Shown here: piece after piece, positions 24,001 to 32,316 of the stretch
How the letters are laid out: each line of letters starts with the position of its first letter
Numbering within the stretch: the first letter of the stretch is position 1
Assembly: GCA_945861765.1 (NCBI GenBank)
Contig: CAMAWP010000018.1
Coordinates: 1-41,911 of the forward strand
DNA from: Akkermansia muciniphila
Lineage (GTDB): Bacteria > Verrucomicrobiota > Verrucomicrobiia > Limisphaerales > SIBE01
Length of the DNA: 41,911 bases
Reading direction: 5' to 3'
Translations under genes and position numbers: made by a program
The notes under the pieces: generated by a model
Databases searched by the model: none
What the model saw: only the letters and a program-made list of their open reading frames with translations
What the model was told of the DNA's origin: nothing

Positions 24001-25561
24001 CGATCTGGCGGTGGAAGCGGGCAGCTTTGGTAACATTGCCGTTCCCTTCGCACCGATTCATCTCTACCACAACAATGGGCCCGGACCTGATGGGTTCACT
24101 TTTACCCGCGTCACCAATGGGCCGATCGCGACCCTGCTGATAAGTGGAAGCGGCCTGGCCTGGGCGGATTATGATAATGACGGTCATCTCGATCTGTTCG
24201 CCGGAAACTCCAATGTGCGCAACGTGCTCTTTCGGAACAATGGCGACGGCACCTTGACCAAGACGACGAATGCGCCGGTAACGACGACGGACGGCAGCAC
24301 GCCCAACGACGCGGGTTGGGCCGATTACACCAATGACGGCCTGCTTGATCTCTTTGTCGCCAACGTTAACAAACCGAATCAGTTCTATCGCAATAACGGA
24401 GATGGCACCTTCCGGCAAATGACCACCAATGACGTCGGTCTGATTCTCAAGGACACCGGCGTCATGGCCAACGTTTCCTGGGCTGACTATGACGATGACG
24501 GCGATCTCGATTTGCTCATCGGCCGTCTGCATTCGCCCGAAACAAGCCTCTTCTACCGCAATAATGGAGATGGGACGTTCACGAGCTTGAGCAAGGAAAT
24601 GGTCGGTGATCTCGTCATCGGCGACGGTGCGAAGGGATTCGCCTGGGGCGACTACGATAATGATGGCGATCTCGATTTATTTGACGCTCGCGGGTTTTTC
24701 TCCGGTGCTCCGGCCAATTTCCTGTGGCGAAATAGCCGGAATGGCATGTTCACAAGAATGAGCAGCAACGAGGTGGGAATAATCGTCGGTGAACCTGTGA
24801 CTTCCCTTTCCTGCGCCTGGGCGAATTACGACAATGACGGCTGGCTGGACATGTTCGTTTCCAATGTTGGCCCAAGCCTTGTCGGAGCGAACAATCTTCT
24901 CTACCACAATAATGGTGACGGGACGTTCAGCAAGGTCACCACCGGCAGCCCTGTCAATGATGGGGGCAACTCCTGGGGCCTGGCCTGGGGCGATTTTGAC
25001 AATGATGGTTTCATGGACCTTTTCGTATGCAATGGCACTGCCGGCACCAGTTCGCAGAATTTTCTGTACCGAAACAATCGCAACACCAACCACTGGCTCA
25101 AGCTAAACCTTGTTGGCACGGTTTCGAATCGTTCGGCCATCGGTGCGAAAGTTCGTGTCAAAGCGACGGTTCACGGGAAAACGGTTTGGCAACGGCGTGA
25201 AATCTCCGGCAGCAGCAATCGCCACAGTTTCCAGGACATGCGTCCCAACTTCGGCCTCGGTGATGCCACCGTGGCCGAAACAGTGCGCATCGAATGGCCC
25301 TCGGGAATTGTTCAGGAGCTCCAGAAAGTGGCCGCAAATCAGATACTCACTGTGACCGAGCCGGCGCGGCTCCAGGTGGTGGGGCTGGGTGCATTCCGCG
25401 TCCAGTCCTGGAAGGGGATGGCCTTCGACATCCAGGCCTCCACCGACCTGAAGCAATGGTCTTCCGTGATCACCACGACCAACTTGACCGGTACGTTGGA
25501 GTTCACGGATCCCAATGCGGCGAACCACATGCAGCGCTTCTACCGAACGTTGCTTCGGTAG
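24001..25561 (+). pseudogene. 5'-truncated FG-GAP/UnbV (CRTAC1-like) protein fused behind the kinase fragment
   Basis: From about 24006 the frame encodes a secreted-type FG-GAP protein: six calcium-binding VCBS/FG-GAP repeats with W-A-D-Y-D-N-D-G-x-L-D-L-F cores, an ASPIC/UnbV domain (I-G-A-K-V-R-V, later V-R-I-E-W-P-S-G), and the C-terminal module ending Q-R-F-Y-R-T-L-L-R that is common in Verrucomicrobia. The beginning is missing: there is no signal peptide, and the frame upstream of 24000 is just the kinase DNA read out of phase, so the ATG at 23747 is not a real start. The join is a deletion or recombination between two genes. The product would not be exported as it stands. Confidence 0.8.
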
Positions 25562-25704
25562 CTGGAGAGCCCGTCCAGCGCGCCATGTCCGCCGGGTTTT
25601 TTGAAGTAGAACAAATTCCGCGTTCTCGTCGCCAAGAATTCAGGAATACGATCCGGCAAAGGCGCAGCTTGCAGGTGAAACGGTTCGCGGGTAAAATTTC
25701 CTCC

Positions 25705-26064
25705 GTGAAGCTGCTGTTCGAAAACCTCCCGCCAAGCCTCGCTCCGCAGCGCGAGACGCTGGCGCGTTGTCTCGAAGCGATGAATCGGGTGATGCCTTTG
25801 CGGGCGGTGTATCTGTTCGGCTCGCACGCACGCGGCGACGCCCGGCCCGACAGCGACGTGGATTTGTGCATCGTGGCCGACGGCGCGGCAAAGCAGTTGG
25901 AGGCGGCCCAATCTTTTCGGCGTGAGATTCGTCCCATCCCGGCTAAGCCGTCGTTTACTTTGGTTCCCATCACCCCCGACCGGCTGGGGGAGAAGAAATC
26001 AGTAGGCGACCATTTCTTCAAAACGGTCTTAAAGGAAGGAGTGTTGCTTGCCGCGCAAGACTGA
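25705..26064 (+). CDS. MNT-type nucleotidyltransferase (MNT-HEPN pair)
   Basis: 119 residues from a GTG at 25705; a GTG at 25675, ten codons upstream, is also possible. The minimal nucleotidyltransferase signature is clear: Y-L-F-G39-S40-H-A-R-G-D-A-R-P-D-S-D51-V-D53-L, with the metal-binding D-x-D. In MNT-HEPN modules the nucleotidyltransferase acts as antitoxin, adenylylating the HEPN partner. The partner gene overlaps this one by 17 bases on the same strand, as usual. The region from 25562 to the start holds no gene. Confidence 0.75.
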   Translation: MKLLFENLPPSLAPQRETLARCLEAMNRVMPLRAVYLFGSHARGDARPDSDVDLCIVADGAAKQLEAAQSFRREIRPIPAKPSFTLVPITPDRLGEKKSVGDHFFKTVLKEGVLLAAQD

Positions 26065-26452
26065 TTCTCACAATCCTGCCGACTGGATTCTGATCTCCGT
26101 GTCCGACATGGAGATGGTTCGGTTGGCGACAGAAAATGAAATCAGCCACGAGGGTGCTCGCAGCAAGTTGGCCGAGATTCTTGAAAAGGTTCTGAAAGCC
26201 GAATTGATCCGGATCGGTTGGGAATTGGAAAAGACGCACGACTTGGACCGGTTGTTGCAAAACCTTGTCGAGAGAAACTCCGATCTGGTCCCGGCCGCAA
26301 CCCCGCTTTGCGACGCGCTCGTGGATGTTTATTTCACCGACCGCTATCCCGGCTTCGATCTTGATGATCCCGACTGGCCGAAGTTGCGGGCGCAAGTCGA
26401 GGGCGTCGCCGCGTTGCTCAAAACAGTCAAATCACGCCTGGCATCGTCTTGA
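26048..26452 (+). CDS. HEPN-domain protein partner of MNT
   Basis: 134 residues. The TTG at 26048 is taken as the start because GGAAGGAG lies just upstream, within the MNT coding end; the next in-frame ATG, 18-20 codons later, lacks such a site. It is all-helical, with Y-F-T-D-R-Y-P-G near residues 97-104, the usual C-terminal signature of this HEPN group. The R-x4-6-H ribonuclease motif of toxic HEPN proteins is not visible, so it may be of the HI0074 type (binding partner) rather than an RNase. Its stop codon shares one base with the next ATG (TGATG), an ECF sigma fragment. Confidence 0.75.
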   Translation: MPRKTDSHNPADWILISVSDMEMVRLATENEISHEGARSKLAEILEKVLKAELIRIGWELEKTHDLDRLLQNLVERNSDLVPAATPLCDALVDVYFTDRYPGFDLDDPDWPKLRAQVEGVAALLKTVKSRLASS

Positions 26453-26568
26453 TGAGCAAGGTTACCCGCATTCTCGACCGCGTTCAAGAAGGCGACCCCA
26501 AGGCCAACCGTTTACCCTCGAAAAAGCACTTGAGCCGCAAAAGAACGCAGAGATCGCAGAGAGAGTAG
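26452..26568 (+). pseudogene. Decayed start of an ECF sigma factor gene (38 codons)
   Basis: The ATG overlaps the HEPN stop. The first 18 residues, M-S-K-V-T-R-I-L-D-R-V-Q-E-G-D-P-K-A, match the N-terminus of the intact sigma factor at 22603. After that the frame runs into unrelated sequence (N-R-L-P-S-K-K-H-L-S-R) and stops at TAG 26566-26568, with a run of cgcagag repeats. Only the first ~54 bases derive from a sigma gene. It is translatable by coupling but cannot be a sigma factor. Confidence 0.65.
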
Positions 26569-26646
26569 TTTTAACCGGAGGCACCGGCTGCTTGGGCGCG
26601 TGTTCAGTGGGCGGTAAGAAGCTTGAAGAAATAACTGGGCCCACGC

Positions 26647-26991
26647 TCAGCCCGGCGGCCAGCTCAGATGTCGGCCTCCGAGGATATGGCAATGCAAGTG
26701 AGGCACCGTCTCGCCCGCGTTCGGCCCATTGTTGATCACCAGCCGATAGCCGGTCTCTTTCAACCCCAGTGTCGCGGCCACTTCCGCAGCCTTGAGCAGC
26801 AGGTGCCCCAGCACCTGAAGATCGCTTGGGATAGCCTCGCCGACGCGTGGAATTGGCCGCTTTGGAACGATCAACACATGGACAGGAGCCGCTGGTTTAA
26901 TATCTTCAAAGGCTAAGACGAGATCGTCCTCATAGACGATTTTCGCAGGGATTTCCCGCGCGCTGATTTTCTCAAATAAAGTCTTGCTCAT
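26647..26991 (-). CDS. HIT-family nucleotide hydrolase (HinT-like)
   Basis: 114 residues, the size of HinT/protein kinase C-interacting-like proteins, which hydrolyse purine nucleoside phosphoramidates. It starts T-L-F-E-K-I-S-A-R-E-I-P-A-K-I-V-Y-E-D-D and has D-I-K-P-A-A-P-V-H-V-L-I-V-P-K in the middle. The catalytic triad H98-L-H100-C-H102 and the C-terminal G-G-R-x-L-x-W-P-P-G are intact. It lies 48 bases downstream of the hypothetical gene that overlaps nrdR, so it may be in the same transcript. Confidence 0.9.
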   Translation of the reverse strand: MSKTLFEKISAREIPAKIVYEDDLVLAFEDIKPAAPVHVLIVPKRPIPRVGEAIPSDLQVLGHLLLKAAEVAATLGLKETGYRLVINNGPNAGETVPHLHCHILGGRHLSWPPG

Positions 26992-27039
26992 GGCAACCGC
27001 GGAGTAGCGTTCAAAATCCTAATTCCTAATCAAGCTCAC

Positions 27040-27594
27040 TTATCTCACGACCAATCCGCACGAAGCGGAACGGTCTTCTGAAGTAAGACATTGGCGCAGG
27101 TAATCAACTATCTGATCATTCAGAACCTGGCATTGCGTGGTCCAGCGTTTAGCTCCGAGCAATTGTTTGACGCAGGCTCGGAGCCCTTGAAATTTCAAGA
27201 CAGACGGTGACTCGGAAAGCTTCTTGCGCAATTCCTCTCGCAGAAAAGGAAAGAAGGCGAGCTCGAAAGCCTTTCCGCAATCACGAGCCAACTGTCGCAG
27301 ATCGGAAACTTCGACGACCTGAGGAGCATCAAGGTCGGTAGCTTTGATTTTGACGCCAAAAGTGCCTAGGACGCGTCCCAAAGCCACCGAAAAATCCGCA
27401 ATCGACACCGAGTCACGCCCCAAATCGTGTTTGAAGTAATGGAGCACAGCCGCCGCAGCCTCTCGGACTAACTCGATATCATTTATCGGGCCAGACTTTT
27501 CTACCAACTGAATGGCGATCAACTCGACGGAACATGGGATCGCTTCGCCGGAGGATGTCTCTAGCAGCAGGTAATCATGGTGGAGTTGGATCAT
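27040..27594 (-). CDS. Conserved-looking hypothetical protein overlapping nrdR
   Basis: 184 residues. I do not recognise a named family. It is mostly helical and soluble, with no signal or membrane segment; the N-terminus (M-I-Q-L-H-H-D-Y-L-L-L-E-T) has a beta-strand character and the rest has regularly spaced helices. Its ATG lies 20 bases inside the end of nrdR, with GAGG about 8 bases before it, so it is made by translational coupling with NrdR. That tight arrangement suggests a role linked to ribonucleotide reductase control, but this is inference from position only. Confidence 0.65.
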   Translation of the reverse strand: MIQLHHDYLLLETSSGEAIPCSVELIAIQLVEKSGPINDIELVREAAAAVLHYFKHDLGRDSVSIADFSVALGRVLGTFGVKIKATDLDAPQVVEVSDLRQLARDCGKAFELAFFPFLREELRKKLSESPSVLKFQGLRACVKQLLGAKRWTTQCQVLNDQIVDYLRQCLTSEDRSASCGLVVR

Positions 27595-28045
27595 AGTTGC
27601 CCTCTAATTTTTTGACTTCCTGGACAAATTCCGTCGCTTCCTGGAAACGTCGATAAACACTGGCGAAGCGAACGTAAGCTACTTGGTCGATTTCCCTCAA
27701 ACCTTCCATCACGCGTTCTCCAATCGCCATTGAGGGCACTTCACGATCGTACTTGGTGGTGATTTCATTCACGATCTTATCGACCAGCTCTTCGATAGCC
27801 CGCGGACTGACCGGACGTTTTCCACATGCCTTCCTTAATCCAGATAGCAGTTTCTCTTTGGTAAACTGTTCGGATCGACCATCGCGTTTGATCACCATGA
27901 GTTCTTCGTGCTCAATCTCCTCGTAAGTGGTGAAGCGATAACCGCAAGCCAGGCATTCGCGACGACGGCGGATGGTGGAACCTTCACGAGAAGTCCGCGA
28001 ATCAATCACCTTATCTTCCTCACAACTGCACTTGATACAACGCAT
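27575..28045 (-). CDS. nrdR: Transcriptional repressor NrdR
   Basis: Represses ribonucleotide reductase genes, sensing ATP/dATP through an ATP-cone. From the ATG at 28045 it is 156 residues, the family's usual size; the frame extends 15 codons upstream without similarity. The zinc ribbon has C-I-K-C near the start and C-L-A-C-G-Y-R-F-T-T-Y-E after V-I-D-S-R and I-R-R-R-R-E. The ATP-cone follows (V-I-K-R-D-G-R-S-E-Q-F-x-K-E-K-L). A NrdR-box-like site at 28089-28104 lies directly upstream, consistent with autoregulation. No nrd gene is in the window. Confidence 0.95.
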   Translation of the reverse strand: MRCIKCSCEEDKVIDSRTSREGSTIRRRRECLACGYRFTTYEEIEHEELMVIKRDGRSEQFTKEKLLSGLRKACGKRPVSPRAIEELVDKIVNEITTKYDREVPSMAIGERVMEGLREIDQVAYVRFASVYRRFQEATEFVQEVKKLEGNYDPTPP

Positions 28046-28088
28046 AACTCGGCTAACCACCGCCCAATGTGGCGCGAGCATTGGTAAC

Positions 28089-28104
28089 ACACTAAATATT
28101 GTGG
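28089..28104. promoter_or_regulatory. NrdR-box-like operator upstream of nrdR
   Basis: The 16-mer ACACTAAATATTGTGG matches the NrdR box consensus (acaCwAtATaTwGtgt) at 14 of 16 positions. It lies 44 bases upstream of the nrdR ATG. A second box at the usual ~31-base centre spacing is not seen. Confidence 0.6.
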
Positions 28105-28175
28105 TGTCAAGGATGCCGGAGCATCAACAGCAATTTCGCAAGGTGGTCGGTTCTCCTTGATTGATTAGTTTAGGG

Positions 28176-28656
28176 ATGCGTCCTATTCTGACGCTCAAGG
28201 CTTGCAAACTCAGATTCGAATATCCCGTCGCGATCTATCATGGGATGAACCGGGGTGATCGGCGCGAGCCCATCTTCAAGGAAGATGCCCACCGGCAGCA
28301 GGTTGTGGAAACCCTCGGGGAGTCGTGTGTCCGCAGTGGTTGGCAAGTGCATGCGTATTGCCTGATGCCCAATCATGTTCACCTTGACCTTGTGGTGGAG
28401 ACGCCGCAGGCCGCAGGAGAGCCAAGCGGACAAGGTTGAGCGGGTAGTAGGCGAAGATTTGCAGCGGCGGCAGTGGACGGAAGCGAGGCTGGGAAAACGA
28501 AGCAAAGGCGACCTGGAGAAAGTAGAGATGGCGGTGCGGTTGCGGAAGGAGACGCTGGTGAAGGTGGCCTGGGTTGCGCAGCGATTGCCGATGGGCAGTG
28601 TGGCCAATGTGAACACACTGCTTTACCAGTGGCGGCAGCGCAAACAGAAGCAATAG
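28176..28656 (+). pseudogene. RAYT (REP-associated tyrosine transposase), internally deleted
   Basis: Codons from the ATG at 28176 give the N-terminal part of a TnpA_REP/Y1-type transposase: F-E-Y-P-V-A-I-Y-H-G-M-N-R-G-D-R-R-E-P-I-F-K-E-D, then W-Q-V-H-A-Y-C-L-M-P-N-H-V-H-L-D-L-V-V-E-T-P, with the metal-binding H-x-H. The frame stops at 28437-28439. In another frame, from about 28430, the family's C-terminal tail resumes (K-V-E-R-V-V-G-E-D-L-Q-R-R-Q-W, later W-V-A-Q-R-L-P-M-G-S-V-A-N-V) and ends at 28656. The central part with the catalytic tyrosine is missing. 28657-28805 has no gene. Confidence 0.8.
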
Positions 28657-28805
28657 CTGTTCATAAGAACTGACCCGTTTACGATTTATGAAAACGACGC
28701 AGAGAAAAAGAATCAATAGTGAGGACTGACACTGGCTTGTACCCATTGGCGGGGAAGAAATGAGGAGAAGGGAACTCTCCTCCGGCTAAGACTATGGTTA
28801 GACCC

Positions 28806-30221
28806 CTACGTCGATAACGATGCCCCCCGCTGTAACTGAAAGATCCTGTGCCATTTCGTTGCTTGCGACGTAAGGGTATAATGTTGAACGAATCGACGCC
28901 CGTTTCCTCCCAAAGTCTTTCCCAGGTCGCGCTCGAAATAGAGTTTCCTTATCGCTTCAATCGCCTGTGAAACATCGGCTACCATTCTCCATATACACGT
29001 TTTTGCTTCAGGTTGTAACAATCCCCCAATCGGAATTCCTCCGTTAGCCTTGCGTAGAAATTCGGAATGTGAGGAATAGTTTGTATGCACGACAGGCAGT
29101 GACGCACACATCGCTTCCCAAGCAGGTATTCCGAACCCTTCGCCGCCGCTTAAATACAAAAAACAGTCCCAAAGATTATATAGTGTCGGCATGTCGGCCG
29201 GCGCTAGTGCAGCTTTAAATTTGCAGTTTTCTGTATAATGCACATCACACTCTTTTCGAATTCCGAACTGCTGTTCGATCAAGGGAAGTGGCCAGGTTGT
29301 CCGAGGATCATCATCTGGCATGTGAAGCCATAAAACGATGTCTAAAAGAGGCTTTGCCGTTACTATCTCCGATGATCCACAATAGAGACAGATGTCAAAA
29401 GTAAAAGAGGGTGGGGATTCCAAGGCTTCTCCTGCAACATTTAAGTGATGCTGGCTGATCGGGTCCCAGTCATAAAGGGTAACCTTGCAGCACCTCTCGC
29501 AAACAAAGTAAGCCCCTCGACGAAGGTAATGGATCACCTTGTAAGGCACCCACACCTGTTTCCGCCATTGATTGCGGCCGATCCAGCCAAGAACGAAAGC
29601 GTCAGAGGGCATCCAGTCGGGGAAGAGATCCTTCCTTAATGACGATTTGTCCAAATCGTTTATAGGCTGAAATCGCACCGTATCAGCTGGGCTATACATA
29701 AAATCGGTCTTCGATTTCGGCACTTGATGGTACGCGGCGAGCAAAACGCGTAGTGAGAACTCGCTCATTGTGACAACGAGATCTGCCCTTGCCAACATTG
29801 GCCCATAATCAGGTGGCAAAGGAAAGCCATCCACGCTCACATAGAGAATCAGCTTGTAATTCCGCTCCCCCGGCAACGAGCACAAATAGATAAGGTTCTG
29901 AGGATCGTTAAACGCAAAAACAATATCAGGCTTAATCTTCTCTACGATTTCACCGAATGTGAGTTGGCCATAAACATCATTACCCACAAATCCCACCTTC
30001 CCATCGCAAAGTTGTAAGGTTTTCGTCGAGTAAATAGGCCATAACGGCTCTGTTACGGCATAACAATGGAAGAGGCCAATTTGGTGGAATTCGTATTCCT
30101 CGGGATATTTCTCTATTAACGCCGAGAATATCAACCGCGTCGTCTCAGCCATTCCAGTAGGCAAGACGGGGCTATCAGTTACAATCAGCAGTCTGGTCTT
30201 TCGTAGAATATTATCGCTCAA
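28806..30221 (-). CDS. GT4-like glycosyltransferase with an inserted four-cysteine knuckle
   Basis: 471 residues in the GT-B fold: N-terminal Rossmann domain starting R-L-L-I-V-T-D-S-P-V-L-P-T-G-M and a C-terminal domain with L-S-G-G-E-G-F-G-I-P-A-W-E-A-M-C-A-S-L-P-V-V, the GT4 donor-site E-x7-E pattern. Between them sits an insertion with C241-E-R-C244 and C278-L-Y-C281, a probable zinc ribbon not found in standard GT4 enzymes. The start is a TTG at 30221, chosen because strand 1 follows at once; no ATG fits. The gene is visibly more AT-rich than its neighbours and stands alone. Donor and acceptor are unknown; a transferred surface-polysaccharide gene is a reasonable guess. Confidence 0.7.
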   Translation of the reverse strand: MSDNILRKTRLLIVTDSPVLPTGMAETTRLIFSALIEKYPEEYEFHQIGLFHCYAVTEPLWPIYSTKTLQLCDGKVGFVGNDVYGQLTFGEIVEKIKPDIVFAFNDPQNLIYLCSLPGERNYKLILYVSVDGFPLPPDYGPMLARADLVVTMSEFSLRVLLAAYHQVPKSKTDFMYSPADTVRFQPINDLDKSSLRKDLFPDWMPSDAFVLGWIGRNQWRKQVWVPYKVIHYLRRGAYFVCERCCKVTLYDWDPISQHHLNVAGEALESPPSFTFDICLYCGSSEIVTAKPLLDIVLWLHMPDDDPRTTWPLPLIEQQFGIRKECDVHYTENCKFKAALAPADMPTLYNLWDCFLYLSGGEGFGIPAWEAMCASLPVVHTNYSSHSEFLRKANGGIPIGGLLQPEAKTCIWRMVADVSQAIEAIRKLYFERDLGKTLGGNGRRFVQHYTLTSQATKWHRIFQLQRGASLST

Positions 30222-30426
30222 GGAAGTTGCGAATTATCAAGTTTGCTATCCAGAACAAACGATTCCGATAAAGAGCAGTGGTCTCCGCTGAGATTAACTA
30301 AGGCACGACAAGTGGCCTAAAGCGCGCACTTGCATGAATATTCAAGGCGCAAAAACCGTTCTCCCGTTGCTCCCCATGTCCTTTCCGAACTATCACTTGT
30401 CGAATCCGCCGATATCGCAATACTAG

Positions 30427-31500
30427 TTACTTCCGTCTTTGCTCGATGATTCGCTCCGCTGCCAGTCGTTCCTCAGATTTTTTCATCCAGTCCTTAACGG
30501 CTTGAGGAGGACCGGAAGGATTGTCCATGCCCTGGATCGACCGTTTCGTTTCGTTGATTCTCTCAGTGAAGTATGAGTCGATGAGTTTCCGATACTCTTC
30601 GGGCAGGCCTTGTTCCGCAGCAACTTGAACGATGCGCGCCTTACGCTCCGTGAAGTCAGCAATGTCCTGCTGAAGCTGGACAGTCACCATTTCCTTGCCT
30701 ACGCCGACTTCAGGCAACCGATCGAACGGACCCTGGTAGGATTTAAAGGTGAAGGCCTGAGTTTGTTCAATCAAATTTGCAAGTCGCTGTTCATAAGCAG
30801 GATCTACTGTAAAGTTTTGCTGTTGAGCGTACTCTTGCAAGACGCTATACTCGCGAACGGCAGGTTTCGACGCTTCATATGCACGGTAGCTCGAATACCC
30901 TTCATCTGTCAACAGGGACCGTAGTTTCTTATCGTAAGCATCTCGCGCCCATAGGACTTGACTCTGGGCTGCGGAAACGTCTAGTGAGGCCTTCTGAATT
31001 TTCGAAACATGCGTTTGCAGCTGAGCACTCACCTCGGGGTTGAGTCCAAGTTCTGAAAAGACCTGAGAATACTCACGAGTATTACGTTTAGCCGTTTCTT
31101 CAACGATTTGCTTTTGCCGCTGTTCCATGAACTTTCTGGATGCTGGGAGCTCCTGTTCTAACAAGTATTCCCCCTTCTTCCGTCGCTCAAGTAAGTCTGT
31201 TGTAAGATCTATCTCCTCGTTGGTTCGATTACTGGGAACGCTCTCTTTATCTTTCGAAACGCCAAGGGGGATCGCCAAGCTTGGATTTCGGGACAACCGC
31301 CCCGAAAGGGAACGCGGCTTGGCGTTCAAAACTTGCTCAAGCTCCAGTTTTGATTGAGCCAGCTTTGATTGTAGCGCACCAACTTCAGTCGACTTATCGA
31401 AAACAAAATACCCCGCCACAAAGGAAACCATTGCAATAACTGCTACACGCAAGAACGGGCGGGAGTAGGTTTTCACAATCTTTGCTCGATTCCGACGCAA
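30427..31500 (-). CDS. Membrane-anchored coiled-coil protein, function unknown
   Basis: 357 residues with one N-terminal membrane helix (about 15-34, F-L-R-V-A-V-I-A-M-V-S-F-V-A-G-Y-F-V) and a long extracytoplasmic part rich in K, E, Q and R. A short coiled-coil segment directly after the helix (A-L-Q-S-K-L-A-Q-S-K-L-E-L-E-Q-V-L) is followed by helical stretches to the end. No catalytic motif or named family is recognised. The start is uncertain: TTG at 31500 or GTG at 31476; neither has a strong ribosome-binding site. The sequence is AT-richer than flanking conserved genes. Confidence 0.6.
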   Translation of the reverse strand: MRRNRAKIVKTYSRPFLRVAVIAMVSFVAGYFVFDKSTEVGALQSKLAQSKLELEQVLNAKPRSLSGRLSRNPSLAIPLGVSKDKESVPSNRTNEEIDLTTDLLERRKKGEYLLEQELPASRKFMEQRQKQIVEETAKRNTREYSQVFSELGLNPEVSAQLQTHVSKIQKASLDVSAAQSQVLWARDAYDKKLRSLLTDEGYSSYRAYEASKPAVREYSVLQEYAQQQNFTVDPAYEQRLANLIEQTQAFTFKSYQGPFDRLPEVGVGKEMVTVQLQQDIADFTERKARIVQVAAEQGLPEEYRKLIDSYFTERINETKRSIQGMDNPSGPPQAVKDWMKKSEERLAAERIIEQRRK

Positions 31501-31569
31501 CCAAACGGACGTCTGCTTAACTCGCTAGCCAAGTCCTGGCAGGCGGCCATTGGGGCTCCATAGCTTCCG

Positions 31570-31953
31570 TTAGTAGCTATCAATATGGCCCCAACCGTAT
31601 TTGCTTGAGTCGGCGACTTTTTCAACTAGGGCAAAAGCCACACTATATGTTGTCTCTACCCAAGCCGGTTCATTCACCCAAACGAAGTCGCTGTTCTCAA
31701 ATCCGTCTACTGCTGCGTACCACAACCCATCGGAACGTTTCAAAGCCATTAGCTGCTTCTTGTGATTTAAAGGAACATTTAGATTATCGTACGCCGCTCC
31801 CGTTTGTCCACCATCACTTGATGTTCCCACATAAGGTCCGTACGAAGCATAACTCGATGGATGCCACGCCGCCGAGGCAGATACCGCAACTAATGATGTC
31901 AACACTATCTGTGCCGGAACTAGATTCCGCTTTTTAAACTTCGTTTCATTCAT
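31570..31953 (-). CDS. Small secreted protein of unknown function
   Basis: 127 residues from an ATG with AAAGG six bases upstream. A signal peptide is clear: basic K-F-K-K-R-N, a hydrophobic segment Q-I-V-L-T-S-L-V-A-V-S-A, and cleavage near A-S-A-A. The mature protein of about 100 residues is rich in Tyr, Ser, Trp and Gly (A-S-Y-G-P-Y-V-G-T, S-S-K-Y-G-W-G-H). No family is recognised. It is the first of three AT-rich genes on this strand. Confidence 0.65.
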   Translation of the reverse strand: MNETKFKKRNLVPAQIVLTSLVAVSASAAWHPSSYASYGPYVGTSSDGGQTGAAYDNLNVPLNHKKQLMALKRSDGLWYAAVDGFENSDFVWVNEPAWVETTYSVAFALVEKVADSSKYGWGHIDSY

Positions 31954-32316
31954 TTTAGCCTTTCGGTCGTAAACGGACTTCACGACTTTGATTGAACTAT
32001 TTTTTGACAATTCGTAATAGAGCTCAAGTTGGTCCGATTCGCTTTGCTCGTCCGACTCTTACACCGTACGTGGAGTGTGTGTCAAGGGTCGAATCAAAAC
32101 CCCAGCGGTTCCGTCACGGCATTTCGCCGGGCTTGGGGATGTGACTGCGGCGGCGTGAGTTAAAGATTTTCCTAGACTCAAGGCGTCTAAAGCCCCACCT
32201 TCTAATAGGATGAAAGCTGCCACGAACGTTTCCGTTGGCCCTTCGGTGCCACGACTTACCACCCACGTCATCACCGCGAAACTCGCCCTGCAACGCTTCA
32301 ATGATCTCCTGGATGC

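Noticed and set aside
23747..24005. Apparent N-terminus of the FG-GAP protein from the ATG at 23747
   Set aside because: This stretch is kinase coding DNA read out of frame; the real kinase homology is in another frame, so the start is not genuine.
27780..28045. Extra N-terminal 15 codons of nrdR as part of the protein
   Set aside because: The extension does not resemble the family and would overlap the NrdR-box region.
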